64,000 nucleotides of DNA from Sphingobium sp. KCTC 72723 (GTDB lineage: Bacteria > Pseudomonadota > Alphaproteobacteria > Sphingomonadales > Sphingomonadaceae). The notes under the pieces are model-generated. The model was not told the DNA's origin. It did not search any database and worked only from the letters and a program-made list of their open reading frames with translations. How positions within the stretch are numbered: the stretch's first letter is position 1; each line of letters starts with the position of its first letter. This document shows positions 18,917 through 27,130 of the stretch, one piece after another. The DNA is taken from assembly GCF_014280435.1 (NCBI RefSeq), contig NZ_CP060388.1, positions 1,860,001-1,924,000 on the forward strand. The letters are read 5' to 3'. The translations under genes were made by a program, and so were the position numbers.

Positions 18917-19867
18917 ATGCAGGCAATGGGGTGGAAAGGACGTAGCGCGATCGGCGCGCTTGCCCTGTTCGCGCTCGTCGCGCCGCGCCTGATCACCGCC
19001 GCGCCGCTCGACATGCTCGACGGCATGGATAGCCCGGCGCAGGACGATCCGGCCGAGGACGCTGCCGCCAACTTCCCCGGCTCTGCCTTCTTCTATGCGC
19101 AGGGCGCGTTCGATCCCGTCCCCGGCGTGGAAACCGTGCGCAGCCAGCATGTGCTGGGCCTGGATGCCGTCAAAGCCGCGCCCGCCGCGATATTTCGCGG
19201 CCTGACCAGCCTCGACAGCTATCGCGCGCTCAATTGCCTGACATCGGCGGTCTATTATGAGGCCGGGAACGAACCGGACGAGGGCCAGCGCGCCGTGGCG
19301 CAGGTCGTCCTGAACCGCGTGCGCAGCCAGCTTTGGCCCGACACGGTGTGCGGTGTCGTCTATGAAGGGTCCGAACGCACCGACTATAAATGCCAGTTCA
19401 CTTTCAGCTGCGACGGCGCCATGGCGCGGATGCCAGCGCCTGCGCTATGGGCGCGGGCGCGGCGCGTGGCGCAGGATGCGCTGGCGGGCCAGGTCTATGC
19501 CCCCGTTGGCCTGGCCACCCATTATCACACGCTGGCCGTCCGCCCGGTCTGGTCGTCCAGCCTGTCGCCGGTCGCCGTCATCGGCGCGCATATATTTTAC
19601 CGCAACCCCGGCTTTAATGGCACCCCGGCGGCCTTTCGCGCGGCCTATCTGGGGCATGAAATGATTTCCGGCCCTGCGCGGCGCGTCTGGCCCGCGCGCC
19701 CGGTCGTGCCAGTGGACGCCATCGCCGCACCCTATACTGTTCCAGCTACGCCAGCGATCGGCTGGACCCCGCCAGCGCCGCGCCGCGCCGCGTCCGACCG
19801 CGACGACGATCTGCCGCAATCGACGATCCGCCCGGAATATCGCAACAGCGGCCGTCCGCTGATCTGA
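18917..19867 (+). CDS. SleB-type cell wall hydrolase, secreted
   Basis: Peptidoglycan hydrolase of the Hydrolase_2 family (SleB/CwlJ), expected to cut glycan strands as a lytic transglycosylase. A signal peptide (about the first 28 residues, ending near ITAAP) is followed by a linker and the catalytic domain from residue 95: LTSAVYYEAGNEPDEGQRAVAQVVLNRV contains the family YYEA-E-GQ-AVA-V-LNR pattern in separate parts, then CQFTFSCDG and THYHTLAV. The last 70 residues are Pro/Arg-rich. GAAGGA lies three bases before ATG 18914 and six before ATG 18917; the second is preferred. Divergent from cysK. Confidence 0.88.
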   Translation: MQAMGWKGRSAIGALALFALVAPRLITAAPLDMLDGMDSPAQDDPAEDAAANFPGSAFFYAQGAFDPVPGVETVRSQHVLGLDAVKAAPAAIFRGLTSLDSYRALNCLTSAVYYEAGNEPDEGQRAVAQVVLNRVRSQLWPDTVCGVVYEGSERTDYKCQFTFSCDGAMARMPAPALWARARRVAQDALAGQVYAPVGLATHYHTLAVRPVWSSSLSPVAVIGAHIFYRNPGFNGTPAAFRAAYLGHEMISGPARRVWPARPVVPVDAIAAPYTVPATPAIGWTPPAPRRAASDRDDDLPQSTIRPEYRNSGRPLI

Positions 19868-19897
19868 CAGCCCCTTTCGGCTAAGTCTTTTGATTCG

Positions 19898-19923
19898 AAC
19901 CAGATTAAAATTTCTGGTTTTTT
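19898..19923 (+). terminator. Rho-independent terminator of the SleB-type gene
   Basis: AACCAGA (19898-19904) pairs with TCTGGTT (19913-19919), with an AT-rich inner part that can extend the stem, followed by a run of six T. It lies 31 bases after the hydrolase stop. Confidence 0.7.
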
Positions 19924-19930
19924 CGCGGAA

Positions 19931-20062
19931 GAACGGGAACCCATCGCCCGATCATGGGTTCTACACTTCGGATAGCAAATCTTTTGCCCCCCGCTCTTTG
20001 CTATCCACATATATGAGCCCGGAACGCTTCCCCCCCGACACGTTCCGGGCTCAGACTTTTTT
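19931..20062 (+). ncRNA. Candidate structured small RNA with C-rich loops
   Basis: No ORF fits this stretch, yet it folds into three successive perfect hairpins: 8 bp, GAACCCAT (19937-19944) with ATGGGTTC (19954-19961); 10 bp, GGATAGCAAA (19970-19979) with TTTGCTATCC (19997-20006); 12 bp, GAGCCCGGAACG (20015-20026) with CGTTCCGGGCTC (20041-20052). The loops of the second and third carry runs of six and seven C. The last hairpin is followed by a T run, as a Rho-independent terminator. This is the layout of alphaproteobacterial trans-acting sRNAs whose C-rich loops pair with Shine-Dalgarno regions. The 5' end and promoter are not identified; the start is set after the upstream terminator. Confidence 0.6.
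20015..20060 (+). terminator. Strong terminator hairpin (3' end of sRNA candidate)
   Basis: A perfect 12-bp GC-rich stem (20015-20026 with 20041-20052), 14-base loop with seven consecutive C, then AGAC and six T (20057-20062). No protein gene ends just before it, so it most likely ends an RNA gene. Confidence 0.8.
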
Positions 20063-20189
20063 GGGGCCGCTTCATCCTGAAATCATTATATTTTCGCACG
20101 CGGAACGCTTTTGCGCACGATGGGTTTTCCCCTTGTCGCCAACATGGCGCGTCCATGTCGGCCAATGAATTTTTCGAAGGAGATAATCC

Positions 20190-20318
20190 ATGACCAAGAA
20201 AATCCTGACCGCTCTGCTGCTCACCGGATCGCTGATGGTAGCGGCGTGCAACACGGTCGAAGGCGCTGGCCGCGACGTGCAGAGCGCTGGCAAGGCTGTC
20301 GAAAAAGTCGGCAACTAA
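20190..20318 (+). CDS. Entericidin-type small lipoprotein (42 aa)
   Basis: MTKKILTALLLTGSLMVAAC is a lipoprotein signal with the acylated cysteine at residue 20; the mature part is only 22 residues, NTVEGAGRDVQSAGKAVEKV. NTVxGAGxDVxxAGxAV is the entericidin A/B (EcnA/EcnB) pattern, an envelope lipoprotein proposed as toxin/antidote in enterobacteria and widespread, with unclear role, in alphaproteobacteria. AAGGAG lies 8 bases before the ATG. A long 5' leader of over 100 bases separates it from the sRNA terminator. Strong terminator at 20358. Confidence 0.9.
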   Translation: MTKKILTALLLTGSLMVAACNTVEGAGRDVQSAGKAVEKVGN

Positions 20319-20357
20319 CAGCCGCCGCACGAATATAGACGACCCCTCCCTAGCATA

Positions 20358-20388
20358 GGCCCGCCCTTCAAAAGGCGGGCCTTTTTTT
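20358..20388 (+). terminator. Rho-independent terminator of the entericidin gene
   Basis: GGCCCGCC (20358-20365) pairs with GGCGGGCC (20374-20381) around CTTCAAAA, followed by seven T. It ends six bases before the stop of tatC, which reads towards it. Confidence 0.9.
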
Positions 20389-20393
20389 ATGCC

Positions 20394-21191
20394 TCAGGCA
20401 GCGACCTCGTCCCCGTCCGCATCGTCTTGCGCGCGCGCGACTTTCGCCTGCCGCCGGTCGGTGAACCAGATCGCGATCAGGGTGATTTCGTACAGCAGCA
20501 GCAAGGGAATCGCGAGCATCAGCTGCGAAACGACATCGGGCGGGGTCAGCACGGCGGCCAGGATGAACGCCGCCACGATCATGTACCGCCGCATCCCGAT
20601 CAACTGCGCCCGCGTCACGAAGCCCGAACGGTTGAGCAGCATCAGCAGCACCGGCATCAGGAAGCAGATGCCGAACGCCAGAATGAACTGCATCACCAGC
20701 CCCAGATAGGCATCGGCGCTGGGCAGCGCCTCGACCTGCAAACCGCTGCTGTTACCCTGAAATTCCAGAAAGAAGTGAAACGCCATCGGCATCACGACGA
20801 AATAAGCCAGGCTCGCCCCCAGCGCGAACAGGAAGGGGGTGGCCAGGATGAAGGGCAGCAGCGCCTTCTTTTCCTTGGCATATAGCCCCGGCGCGACGAA
20901 CGCCCATAGCTGGTTGGCAATGATCGGAAAGGACAGGCAAAACGCCCCGAAGAACGCGATTTTCACCTGCACGAAAAAGGCTTCGTACAGCTTGGTATAG
21001 ACCAGCTTGCCCCCGCCATCGCCGAACGCTTCCTTGAGCGGATGGACGAGGATGGCGAATAATTGTTCGGAAAAATAGAAACAGACTGCGCCCGTCAGCA
21101 CCAGCGCATAGACGCATTTGAGCAAGCGGCCACGCAATTCGATCAGATGATCGAGCAAGGGCGCCTTGCTCTCGTCAATATCGCCGATCAT
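20394..21191 (-). CDS. tatC: Sec-independent protein translocase TatC
   Basis: Six-span receptor of the twin-arginine translocase; binds Tat signal peptides. The 265-residue product has the N-terminal LLDHLIELRGRLLK (cytoplasmic signal-peptide site with its Glu), PFILATPFLFALGASLAYFVV spread over one span, and PDVVSQLMLAIPLLLLYE near the end. ATG overlaps the tatB stop by ATGA. Order tatA-tatB-tatC is standard, and follows scpB as in other alphaproteobacteria. Confidence 0.97.
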   Translation of the reverse strand: MIGDIDESKAPLLDHLIELRGRLLKCVYALVLTGAVCFYFSEQLFAILVHPLKEAFGDGGGKLVYTKLYEAFFVQVKIAFFGAFCLSFPIIANQLWAFVAPGLYAKEKKALLPFILATPFLFALGASLAYFVVMPMAFHFFLEFQGNSSGLQVEALPSADAYLGLVMQFILAFGICFLMPVLLMLLNRSGFVTRAQLIGMRRYMIVAAFILAAVLTPPDVVSQLMLAIPLLLLYEITLIAIWFTDRRQAKVARAQDDADGDEVAA

Positions 21192-21625
21192 GCCGCTGCC
21201 CCGCCTTTGCCGCTCAGATAGGGCGGGCCGTCCGCCGCCGCGACGGGGACCGATTCGGTCGAAACAGGCTCTACCGGCGCAGGCTCCACCGGCGCGGATT
21301 GGGCGACATAGGGCGGATGCTCGGTCGCGTCCGGCAATGCTTCCATCGCGGGCGCGGCACCGTCTGCAATCGTCGCGTTGGCCGTTTCAGGCGGATGCTC
21401 GTCCATGATCCGCTTGTTCTGCGCCGCCCACTTCTTTTCCAGTTCCTCCAGCTCGACTTCGCGCACCATGGCGTCCAGCCCGGTGCGAAAATGCCGGGCC
21501 ATGCCCTGTGCCTTGCCGACGATCTGCCCCACCTTGTAAAGCGCGCGCGGCAAATCCTTGGGACCAATCACGATCACCGCAATGATCACGATGACCAGAA
21601 ATTCGGACGAATCGATGCCAAACAT
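21188..21625 (-). CDS. tatB: Twin-arginine translocase subunit TatB
   Basis: TatB forms the receptor with TatC. The 145-residue product has an N-terminal span with the FGIDSSEFLVIVIIAVIVIG pattern then the GP hinge and KDLPRALYKVGQIVGK amphipathic helix typical of TatB, and an acidic helix (VREVELEELEKKWAAQ). The tail from residue 85 is Pro/Val/Ala-rich with repeated APVEP units and is probably disordered. Four-base overlap with tatC. Confidence 0.94.
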   Translation of the reverse strand: MFGIDSSEFLVIVIIAVIVIGPKDLPRALYKVGQIVGKAQGMARHFRTGLDAMVREVELEELEKKWAAQNKRIMDEHPPETANATIADGAAPAMEALPDATEHPPYVAQSAPVEPAPVEPVSTESVPVAAADGPPYLSGKGGAAA

Positions 21626-21651
21626 GGGCGACTACCAACCGGCTCTGTATG

Positions 21652-21888
21652 TCAGGCTTTGGTCTTTTCTTCGGTCGTGGTCGTGGCATCCTGTTCAGGC
21701 ACGCGCTGACCCTCGATCCGCGTGGCAGGCTTGGCCGGCGTCACGTCGTCATCGTCGGCCATGCCCTTTTTGAAGCTCTTGATACCCTTGGCCACGTCAC
21801 CCATCAGGCCGGAAATCCGGCCGCCGCCAAACAGCAGCATGACGACCAGGAGTACGATCACCCAGTGCATCAGCGAGAAGGAACCCAT
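21652..21888 (-). CDS. tatA: Twin-arginine translocase subunit TatA
   Basis: Pore-forming subunit, 78 residues: short N-terminus, membrane span [20 protein letters not shown], and amphipathic helix [14 protein letters not shown], then an acidic tail starting ADDDD. The FGGGR hinge and FKKGM are TatA marks. It lies 26 bases before tatB. Confidence 0.95.
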   Translation of the reverse strand: MGSFSLMHWVIVLLVVMLLFGGGRISGLMGDVAKGIKSFKKGMADDDDVTPAKPATRIEGQRVPEQDATTTTEEKTKA

Positions 21889-21916
21889 GATAATATACTC
21901 CAGTAAGGCAGCCTAT

Positions 21917-22510
21917 CTAGGCTACATCCTCGTCACTTTCCAGAACGGATTGGCCGCCCATACCCTCCAGCGCCAAATCGACGGGGTCCAGCAGCCCGGC
22001 GGCGCGCAGATCGTCGATTCCCGGCAGGTCACGGCGGCTGCTAAGCCCGAAATGTGACAGAAAATCTACGGTCGTGGCGTAGATGAGTGGACGGCCCGGC
22101 ACTTCGCGGCGTCCCGCTGGCCGCGCCCAGCCCGCTTCCATCAGCACGTCCAGCGTCCCCTTGGCGACCTGAACACCCCGGATCGCCTCTATTTCCGCCC
22201 GGCTGACCGGCTCATGATAGGCAATGATCGCCAGCGTCTCCATCGCCGCGCGCGACAATTTGCGCGGCTCGTCCTTTTCCCGGCGCAAAATGTGGGCCAG
22301 GTCCGCCGCCGTCTGAAAATGCCAGCGCCCGCCGCGCTCGACCAGATTGATGCCGCGCCCGGCATAATGATCGGCCAGCATCGCCAGCGCGGCGGACAAA
22401 TTTCCCCCGTCGCCGACATGCAGCCGCAATTCCGCCGGGGCCAGCGGCGCTTCGGCCACGAACAAGGCCGCCTCCACCGCGCGCAGGAAATCGTCCGGCT
22501 CCTCGCTCAT
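21917..22510 (-). CDS. scpB: Segregation and condensation protein ScpB
   Basis: Winged-helix partner of ScpA in the SMC condensin complex. The 197-residue product has EAALFVAEAPL at its start and AMETLAIIAYHEPVSRAEIEAIRGV followed, in separate parts, by GWARPAGRREVPGRPLIYATT and FLSHFGLSSRRDLPGID, all typical ScpB features. ATG overlaps the scpA stop by four bases. Confidence 0.95.
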   Translation of the reverse strand: MSEEPDDFLRAVEAALFVAEAPLAPAELRLHVGDGGNLSAALAMLADHYAGRGINLVERGGRWHFQTAADLAHILRREKDEPRKLSRAAMETLAIIAYHEPVSRAEIEAIRGVQVAKGTLDVLMEAGWARPAGRREVPGRPLIYATTVDFLSHFGLSSRRDLPGIDDLRAAGLLDPVDLALEGMGGQSVLESDEDVA

Positions 22511-23280
22511 GCCCCTGCCTCCCCGCTATCGCCTGCACGCAGATAGATCGGCGCGAAAATCTCGTCCTGCCGCATTTCCAGCCGCCCCTGCCGCGCCAGT
22601 TCCAGCGCCGCGACGAAACTGCTCGCCAGTGCCGACTTCGCCTTGGGCATGTCCAGATGATCGGGCAAAAACGCTTCCAGCCGGGTCCATTCGATCGCCG
22701 TCCCTACCAGCGCGCCGACCCGCCGGATCGCCTCGTCCAGCGTCATCACCGGCCGCCGCGCGATAGTGTGAACCACCGGGCGGGTGCGCGCGCGAATCTG
22801 GCCATAGGTCTGGATCAGGTCATAGAGGCTGGCGCGCCATTGCGCCTTCTTGACCAGCCGCAGCCCTTCGGGTTTGCGCCGCACGAACACGTCGCGCCCC
22901 ACCCGGTCGCGCGCCATCAGCCGCGCCGACGCATCGCGCATCGCGTGCAGCCGCTGAAGCCGTAATTGCAGCCGCAAAGCCATATCCTCCGGGCTGGGTT
23001 CATCCTGCTCCTGACGCGGCAGCAGCAGCCCGGACTTGAGATAAGCCAGCCACGCCGCCATCACCAGATAGTCCGCCGCCAGTTCCAGCTTCACCTGCTG
23101 CGCGCCGTCGATGAAATCCAGATATTGCTCGGTCAGCGCGAGGATGGAAATCTCACGCAAATCCACCTTCTGCGCCCGCGCCAGGCTCAGCAACAGGTCA
23201 AGCGGCCCCTCCCAGCTATCGAAACTGACGGTCAGCGTATCGACGGCAGGAATGGCCGGCGGATCAAACAGATCGTCCAC
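22507..23280 (-). CDS. scpA: Segregation and condensation protein ScpA
   Basis: Kleisin that bridges SMC heads and binds ScpB. In the 257-residue product, SFDSWEGPLDLLLSLARAQK and DLREISILALTEQYLDFID give the N-terminal SMC-neck binding part, followed by LAADYLVMAAWLAYLKSGLL; the C-terminal winged helix lies near residues 195-245 (FVAALELARQGRLEMRQDE). Overlaps scpB by ATGA. A long inverted repeat separates it from nagZ. Confidence 0.95.
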   Translation of the reverse strand: MDDLFDPPAIPAVDTLTVSFDSWEGPLDLLLSLARAQKVDLREISILALTEQYLDFIDGAQQVKLELAADYLVMAAWLAYLKSGLLLPRQEQDEPSPEDMALRLQLRLQRLHAMRDASARLMARDRVGRDVFVRRKPEGLRLVKKAQWRASLYDLIQTYGQIRARTRPVVHTIARRPVMTLDEAIRRVGALVGTAIEWTRLEAFLPDHLDMPKAKSALASSFVAALELARQGRLEMRQDEIFAPIYLRAGDSGEAGA

Positions 23281-23285
23281 CTTAC

Positions 23286-23405
23286 ATCCTCCCCCTTAAG
23301 GGGAGGGGGACCGCCAGCGTAGCTGGTGGTGGAGGGGTATCGCCCACTCGATAGCAGAACACCCCTCCACCACTTCGTGGTCCCCCTCCCCTTGCAGGGG
23401 AGGAT
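23286..23405. repeat. Long imperfect inverted repeat between nagZ and scpA
   Basis: ATCCTCCCC at the left end (23286) and GGGGAGGAT at the right (to 23405) are complementary, as are most of the roughly 45 bases inside each arm (GGACCGCCAGC..GTGGTGGAGGGGT against ACCCCTCCACCAC..GGTCCCCCTCC), leaving a loop of about 25 bases. Small hairpins within each arm (CCCCTTAAGGGG, CACTTCGTG) make it a cruciform-forming element. It is another dispersed intergenic family; a short relative of the arm end is at 59690-59710. Confidence 0.75.
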
Positions 23406-23421
23406 TTTTCAGTAGCCCCGC

Positions 23422-24435
23422 TCAAGCCACCACCAGCCCCAGCAACGTGTCGCGCGTCGCCAGCAATTCCTCCAGCAACGGCTGATCCCCGCCCCGCACC
23501 ACGCTGGCCATCGCCCGGTCCAGCCGCGCCCGGCCTGCCGCGCTGATTTCCGGCAACGCCTGCGCAATGCCGACCATATCGTCCATGCGCCCCCAACAAT
23601 TGAGCGCCAGGTCGCATCCCGCCGCGACCACCCCCGCCGCCAGATCAGGAATAGCGCCGTTCAGCGCCTTCATGTCCAGATCGTCCGACATCAACAGCCC
23701 ATCAAAGCCGATCCGCTGCCGGATAATTTCCTCGATGATCGTGGGCGACAGGCTGGCCGGGCGGTCAGCGTCCCATGCAGTATAGACGACATGCGCCGTC
23801 ATCCCCATCGGCGCGCTGTTCAGCGTGCGGAACGGCGCAAGGTCGGTTTCCAGCGCATTGAGGTTGGCGTCCACCACCGGCAAGTGCAGATGGCTGTCCA
23901 CGAGCGCCCGGCCATGGCCCGGCATATGCTTGACGATGCCGACCACGCCGCCATCGGCCAGCCCCTCCAGCGTCGCCCGGCCCAACGCCGCCACCCGCAT
24001 CGGATCGGCCCCCAGCGTCCGGTCGCCCATGATGTCGCTCGCGCCCTCCTGCCGCACGTCCAGTAACGGCAGCGCATCGACCGTGATGCCGACTTCGGCC
24101 AACGTCAGCGCAATCGCCCGCGCATTGGCCCGCGCCGCCGCGATCGCGCTGGACGGGGCAAGATCATAGAGGCGATCGAACACAGCGCCCGGCGGAAAAG
24201 CGGGCCACACCGGCGGCTGCATCCGCGCCACCCGGCCACCCTCCTGGTCGATCATGATCAACAAGTCGTCGCGCCCGTGCAGGTCGCGCAGCGCATCGGT
24301 CAATGCCCGCAATTGCGCCCAATCAGCGATATTGCGCCTGAACATTATATAGCCCGCAGGCTGCGCCTCACGGAAAAAAGCGCGCTCGTCAGCGGTCAGG
24401 GTTTCGCCGGAAAGGCCGAAGATAACGGGTTTCAT
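23422..24435 (-). CDS. nagZ: Beta-N-acetylhexosaminidase NagZ
   Basis: Family GH3 enzyme that removes GlcNAc from anhydro-muropeptides in cytosolic wall recycling. The 337-residue product has MIDQEGGRVARM near residue 64, the family motif VKHMPGHGRALVDSHLHLP in parts (KHxPGHG with catalytic-loop Asp/His), and SDDLDMKAL carrying the catalytic Asp. No signal peptide, consistent with a cytosolic enzyme. Lies between the SPOR protein gene and scpA, a usual alphaproteobacterial order. Confidence 0.95.
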   Translation of the reverse strand: MKPVIFGLSGETLTADERAFFREAQPAGYIMFRRNIADWAQLRALTDALRDLHGRDDLLIMIDQEGGRVARMQPPVWPAFPPGAVFDRLYDLAPSSAIAAARANARAIALTLAEVGITVDALPLLDVRQEGASDIMGDRTLGADPMRVAALGRATLEGLADGGVVGIVKHMPGHGRALVDSHLHLPVVDANLNALETDLAPFRTLNSAPMGMTAHVVYTAWDADRPASLSPTIIEEIIRQRIGFDGLLMSDDLDMKALNGAIPDLAAGVVAAGCDLALNCWGRMDDMVGIAQALPEISAAGRARLDRAMASVVRGGDQPLLEELLATRDTLLGLVVA

Positions 24436-24478
24436 GCGCGTGATGGTAGCGACGCACGCGCCCCCTGTCGAAGGTCTT

Positions 24479-24498
24479 GAGAATGATTTTTCATTCTC
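24479..24498. other. Hairpin in the nagZ - SPOR gene gap
   Basis: GAGAATGA and TCATTCTC form a perfect 8-bp stem with a TTTT loop; a second small stem CTCTCCC/GGGAAGAG follows at about 24505-24525. The gap (24436-24536) lies between two minus-strand genes. As minus-strand RNA it could end or stabilise the SPOR transcript, but no clear U run follows. Confidence 0.4.
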
Positions 24499-24536
24499 CC
24501 TCCCTCTCCCCTAAAGGGAAGAGAGAAACAGCTTCG

Positions 24537-25271
24537 TCAGTTGACCACCAGGCAACTCTCGCCCGCTACCTTCAACTTGCCGCATATCGTCCCGGCCTGC
24601 CCCCCGGCGGTGGCGCGCAGGCGATAGACGGTGCCGCCGCCAACCTCGGCCGGTTCCACTGTCATGGCCAGCGGCGCAAGGTAAGCGAAGCGCTTGGACA
24701 ATTTCGTCCATGCGTCCTTCGCGCCCGACGCGCTGCCATAGGCACCCAACTGGATCATCGCGCCGCCGCTGGCCGCCTTGGCCGCGACGGCGGGTTTGGC
24801 ACTGGTTTCGTCCGTGACATGGGCCGTCACGCTCTGCGCAGGCTTGGCGGGAACCGCAGGCTTGGCGGATGCAGGCGCAGGCGCGGTCTTGGTGATCGGC
24901 GCTTCAGGCACGCGGCTGGGGTCGATACGCCCGTCGCGCAGCACGCCTTCGCTCGCAGCAAAACTGGCGTCGCCTTCGCCGTCGAACTTCTTGGCGTCGG
25001 CCTCATTGGCGGCGATCTTGTAATTGTCGATCGGCGCGGGGATGATCTTGCCTTCATCCACGCCGCCGTTGCCATTGCGGTTCTGCGCCCACCACACGCC
25101 AGCGACCACGGCCCCGATCAACACCAGACCCAGCAGGATCAGACCAAGCAGCCGCAACGGCGAGATGCGATCATCCTCGCCCTCCTCGACCGCCGGTTCC
25201 AGCCAGGGCAGCCGATCCTCATCCTCGAAATCGAGCCGGTCCCGCCCCCCGTCCCGCCCATAGTCGCCCAT
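24537..25271 (-). CDS. SPOR-domain membrane protein
   Basis: Bitopic protein of 244 residues: acidic cytoplasmic N-terminus (LDFEDEDRLPWLE), one membrane span near residues 39-61, an Ala/Pro-rich periplasmic linker and a C-terminal SPOR domain from about residue 168 (AMIQLGAYGSASGAKDAWTK ... YRLRATAGG). SPOR domains bind denuded glycan strands at septa. It sits between argS and nagZ, where sphingomonads and other alphaproteobacteria usually keep this gene. A pair of Cys near the end (TICGKLKVAGESC) could form a disulfide. Confidence 0.88.
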   Translation of the reverse strand: MGDYGRDGGRDRLDFEDEDRLPWLEPAVEEGEDDRISPLRLLGLILLGLVLIGAVVAGVWWAQNRNGNGGVDEGKIIPAPIDNYKIAANEADAKKFDGEGDASFAASEGVLRDGRIDPSRVPEAPITKTAPAPASAKPAVPAKPAQSVTAHVTDETSAKPAVAAKAASGGAMIQLGAYGSASGAKDAWTKLSKRFAYLAPLAMTVEPAEVGGGTVYRLRATAGGQAGTICGKLKVAGESCLVVN

Positions 25272-25290
25272 CGTCAGAACACTCCGCCTT

Positions 25291-27015
25291 CTACTGTAAC
25301 TCGGTCAGTGCGACCACGCCCATCAGGGCCAGCCCGTTGCGGATGATCTGCCCTATTCCCGCGCTCAAGAAAAGCCGCGCCGATGTGATCGCCGGATCCT
25401 CGGTCAGGATGACGCGCGCGCGCGGATCGTCATTGCCCATATTCCACCAGCCATGGAACGCGGACGCCAAGTCATTGAGATAGAAGGCAATCCGGTGTGG
25501 CTCGCGCGCCTGCGCCGCGCCATCGACCACGCGCGGGAACTGCGCCGCCAGCTTGACGATGGCCAGCTCCGCCGTCCCAAGAAGGGACAGGTCGGGCGCG
25601 GGCAGGTCAATCCCGGCCTCCTGCGCCTTGCGGCCGAGCGAGGAAATGCGCGCATGGGCATATTGCACATAGAATACCGGATTGTCCTTCGACGCTTCCA
25701 CCACCTTGGCAAAGTCGAAATCCATCTGCGCGTCGGCCTTGCGCGTCAGCATGGTGAAGCGGACGACATCCTTGCCGACTTCACCGACAACATCGGCCAG
25801 CGTGACGAAATTGCCCGCCCGCTTGGACATTTTCACCGGCTCGCCATCGCGCAGCAGGCGCACCATCTGAATGAGCTTTACATCGAACCGCGCCTTGCCC
25901 TCCGTCAGCGCCGCGACCGCCGCCTGGATGCGCTTGACCGTGCCTGCATGGTCCGCCCCCCAGATGTCGATCAACTGGTCGGCCGATTGCGCCTTCTGGT
26001 AATGATAGGCCATGTCCGCGCCGAAATAGGTCCAGCTGCCGTTGGACTTCTTGATCGGCCGGTCCTGATCGTCGCCAAATTTGGTCGACCGGAACAAAGG
26101 CAGTTCCACTGGCTCCCAATCGTCGGGCAACTCTCCCTTGGGCGCTTCCAGCACGCCGTCATAGACCAGATCCTGCGCGCGCAGCCACGCTTCGGCCTGC
26201 TCCGGCTTCCCCGCCGCCTGCAATTCGGCTTCGGACGAGAACACATCATGCCGAATGCCCAGCAGCGCCAGGTCGGCGCGGATCATGTCCATCATCTTCG
26301 CCACGGCAAAGGTGCGGAAGGTGACGAGCCAGTCGCCTTCCGGCGCATCGACGAAACGGTCGCCATATTCGGCGGCCAATGCCTGCCCTACCGACACCAG
26401 ATAATCGCCGGGATACAGGCCTTCGGGAATGGCGATCGTCTCGCCCAGCGCCTCGCGGTAACGCAGATGCGCCGACTGGGCGAGGACATCGACCTGCCCC
26501 CCCGCATCGTTGATATAATATTCGCGGATCACCTTATGCCCGGCATATTCCAGCAGCGTGGCGAGCGCGTCGCCCACCACTGCGCCCCGGCAATGGCCCA
26601 TATGCATGGGTCCGGTCGGGTTGGCCGACACATATTCGACATTGACGGTGATGCCCTGGCCGAAATCGGACCGGCCATAATCGGCGGCGTCTGCGTGGAT
26701 CGCGGCCAGTTCCGCCCGCCATGTCGCATCGGTCAGCGTCATGTTGATGAAGCCGGGACCAGCGATCGACGCGCTCGCCACCCCCTCGATCGCCTGCAAT
26801 TTCGCAACGATCGCTTCGGCAAGGGCGCGCGGATTGGTGCCAGCGGGCTTTGCCAGCACCATCGCAGCATTGGTCGCCATGTCGCCATGCGACGGATCGC
26901 GTGGCGGCTCGACCGTTACAGGTTTGCGGTTGAGGCCAGCAGGCAGGACGCCATCAACCTCCAGTGCATCCAGCACAGCGTCGAGATGAGCGGTAAAACG
27001 GGTATAGAGAGACAC
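25291..27015 (-). CDS. argS: Arginyl-tRNA synthetase
   Basis: Class I synthetase that charges tRNA-Arg. The 574-residue product has the N-terminal Add1 domain (about residues 1-110), the HIGH box as SANPTGPMHMGHCRGAVVG (HMGH), the KMSK box as KMSKRAGNFVTL, and the C-terminal DALR domain (YLNDLASAFHGWWNMG). The only tRNA in the window is an Arg acceptor, at 45.6 kb. Nineteen bases separate it from the SPOR gene. Confidence 0.97.
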   Translation of the reverse strand: MSLYTRFTAHLDAVLDALEVDGVLPAGLNRKPVTVEPPRDPSHGDMATNAAMVLAKPAGTNPRALAEAIVAKLQAIEGVASASIAGPGFINMTLTDATWRAELAAIHADAADYGRSDFGQGITVNVEYVSANPTGPMHMGHCRGAVVGDALATLLEYAGHKVIREYYINDAGGQVDVLAQSAHLRYREALGETIAIPEGLYPGDYLVSVGQALAAEYGDRFVDAPEGDWLVTFRTFAVAKMMDMIRADLALLGIRHDVFSSEAELQAAGKPEQAEAWLRAQDLVYDGVLEAPKGELPDDWEPVELPLFRSTKFGDDQDRPIKKSNGSWTYFGADMAYHYQKAQSADQLIDIWGADHAGTVKRIQAAVAALTEGKARFDVKLIQMVRLLRDGEPVKMSKRAGNFVTLADVVGEVGKDVVRFTMLTRKADAQMDFDFAKVVEASKDNPVFYVQYAHARISSLGRKAQEAGIDLPAPDLSLLGTAELAIVKLAAQFPRVVDGAAQAREPHRIAFYLNDLASAFHGWWNMGNDDPRARVILTEDPAITSARLFLSAGIGQIIRNGLALMGVVALTELQ

Positions 27016-27034
27016 GGGGCGAACTTTCCTACAA

Positions 27035-27115
27035 GTCCCGTTCGCCCTGAGCCTGTCGAAGGGCTGCTCTTTTCTTCAAGAAGTGCAGGGCTTCGACACG
27101 CTCAGCCCGAACGGA
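27035..27115. repeat. Dispersed inverted repeat (CCTGAGCCTGTCGAAGG family)
   Basis: Left arm GTCCCGTTCGCCCTGAGC.. (27035-27067) and right arm ..GCTCAGCCCGAACGGAC (27084-27115) are imperfect inverted copies, about 27 of 32 bases matching, around a 16-base spacer. The core CCTGAGCCTGTCGAAGGGC is a very common intergenic repeat in sphingomonads, recalled from knowledge and not counted here. It fills the gap between argS and the lipoprotein gene, both on the minus strand. Confidence 0.8.
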
Positions 27116-27130
27116 CAAAACGAGCTGACT

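Noticed and set aside
19886..19912. GGTTCGAATC on the minus strand, like a tRNA T loop or attachment site
   Set aside because: Flanking bases do not form a T stem or acceptor, no cloverleaf can be drawn, and no integrase is near. It belongs to the terminator hairpin on the plus strand.
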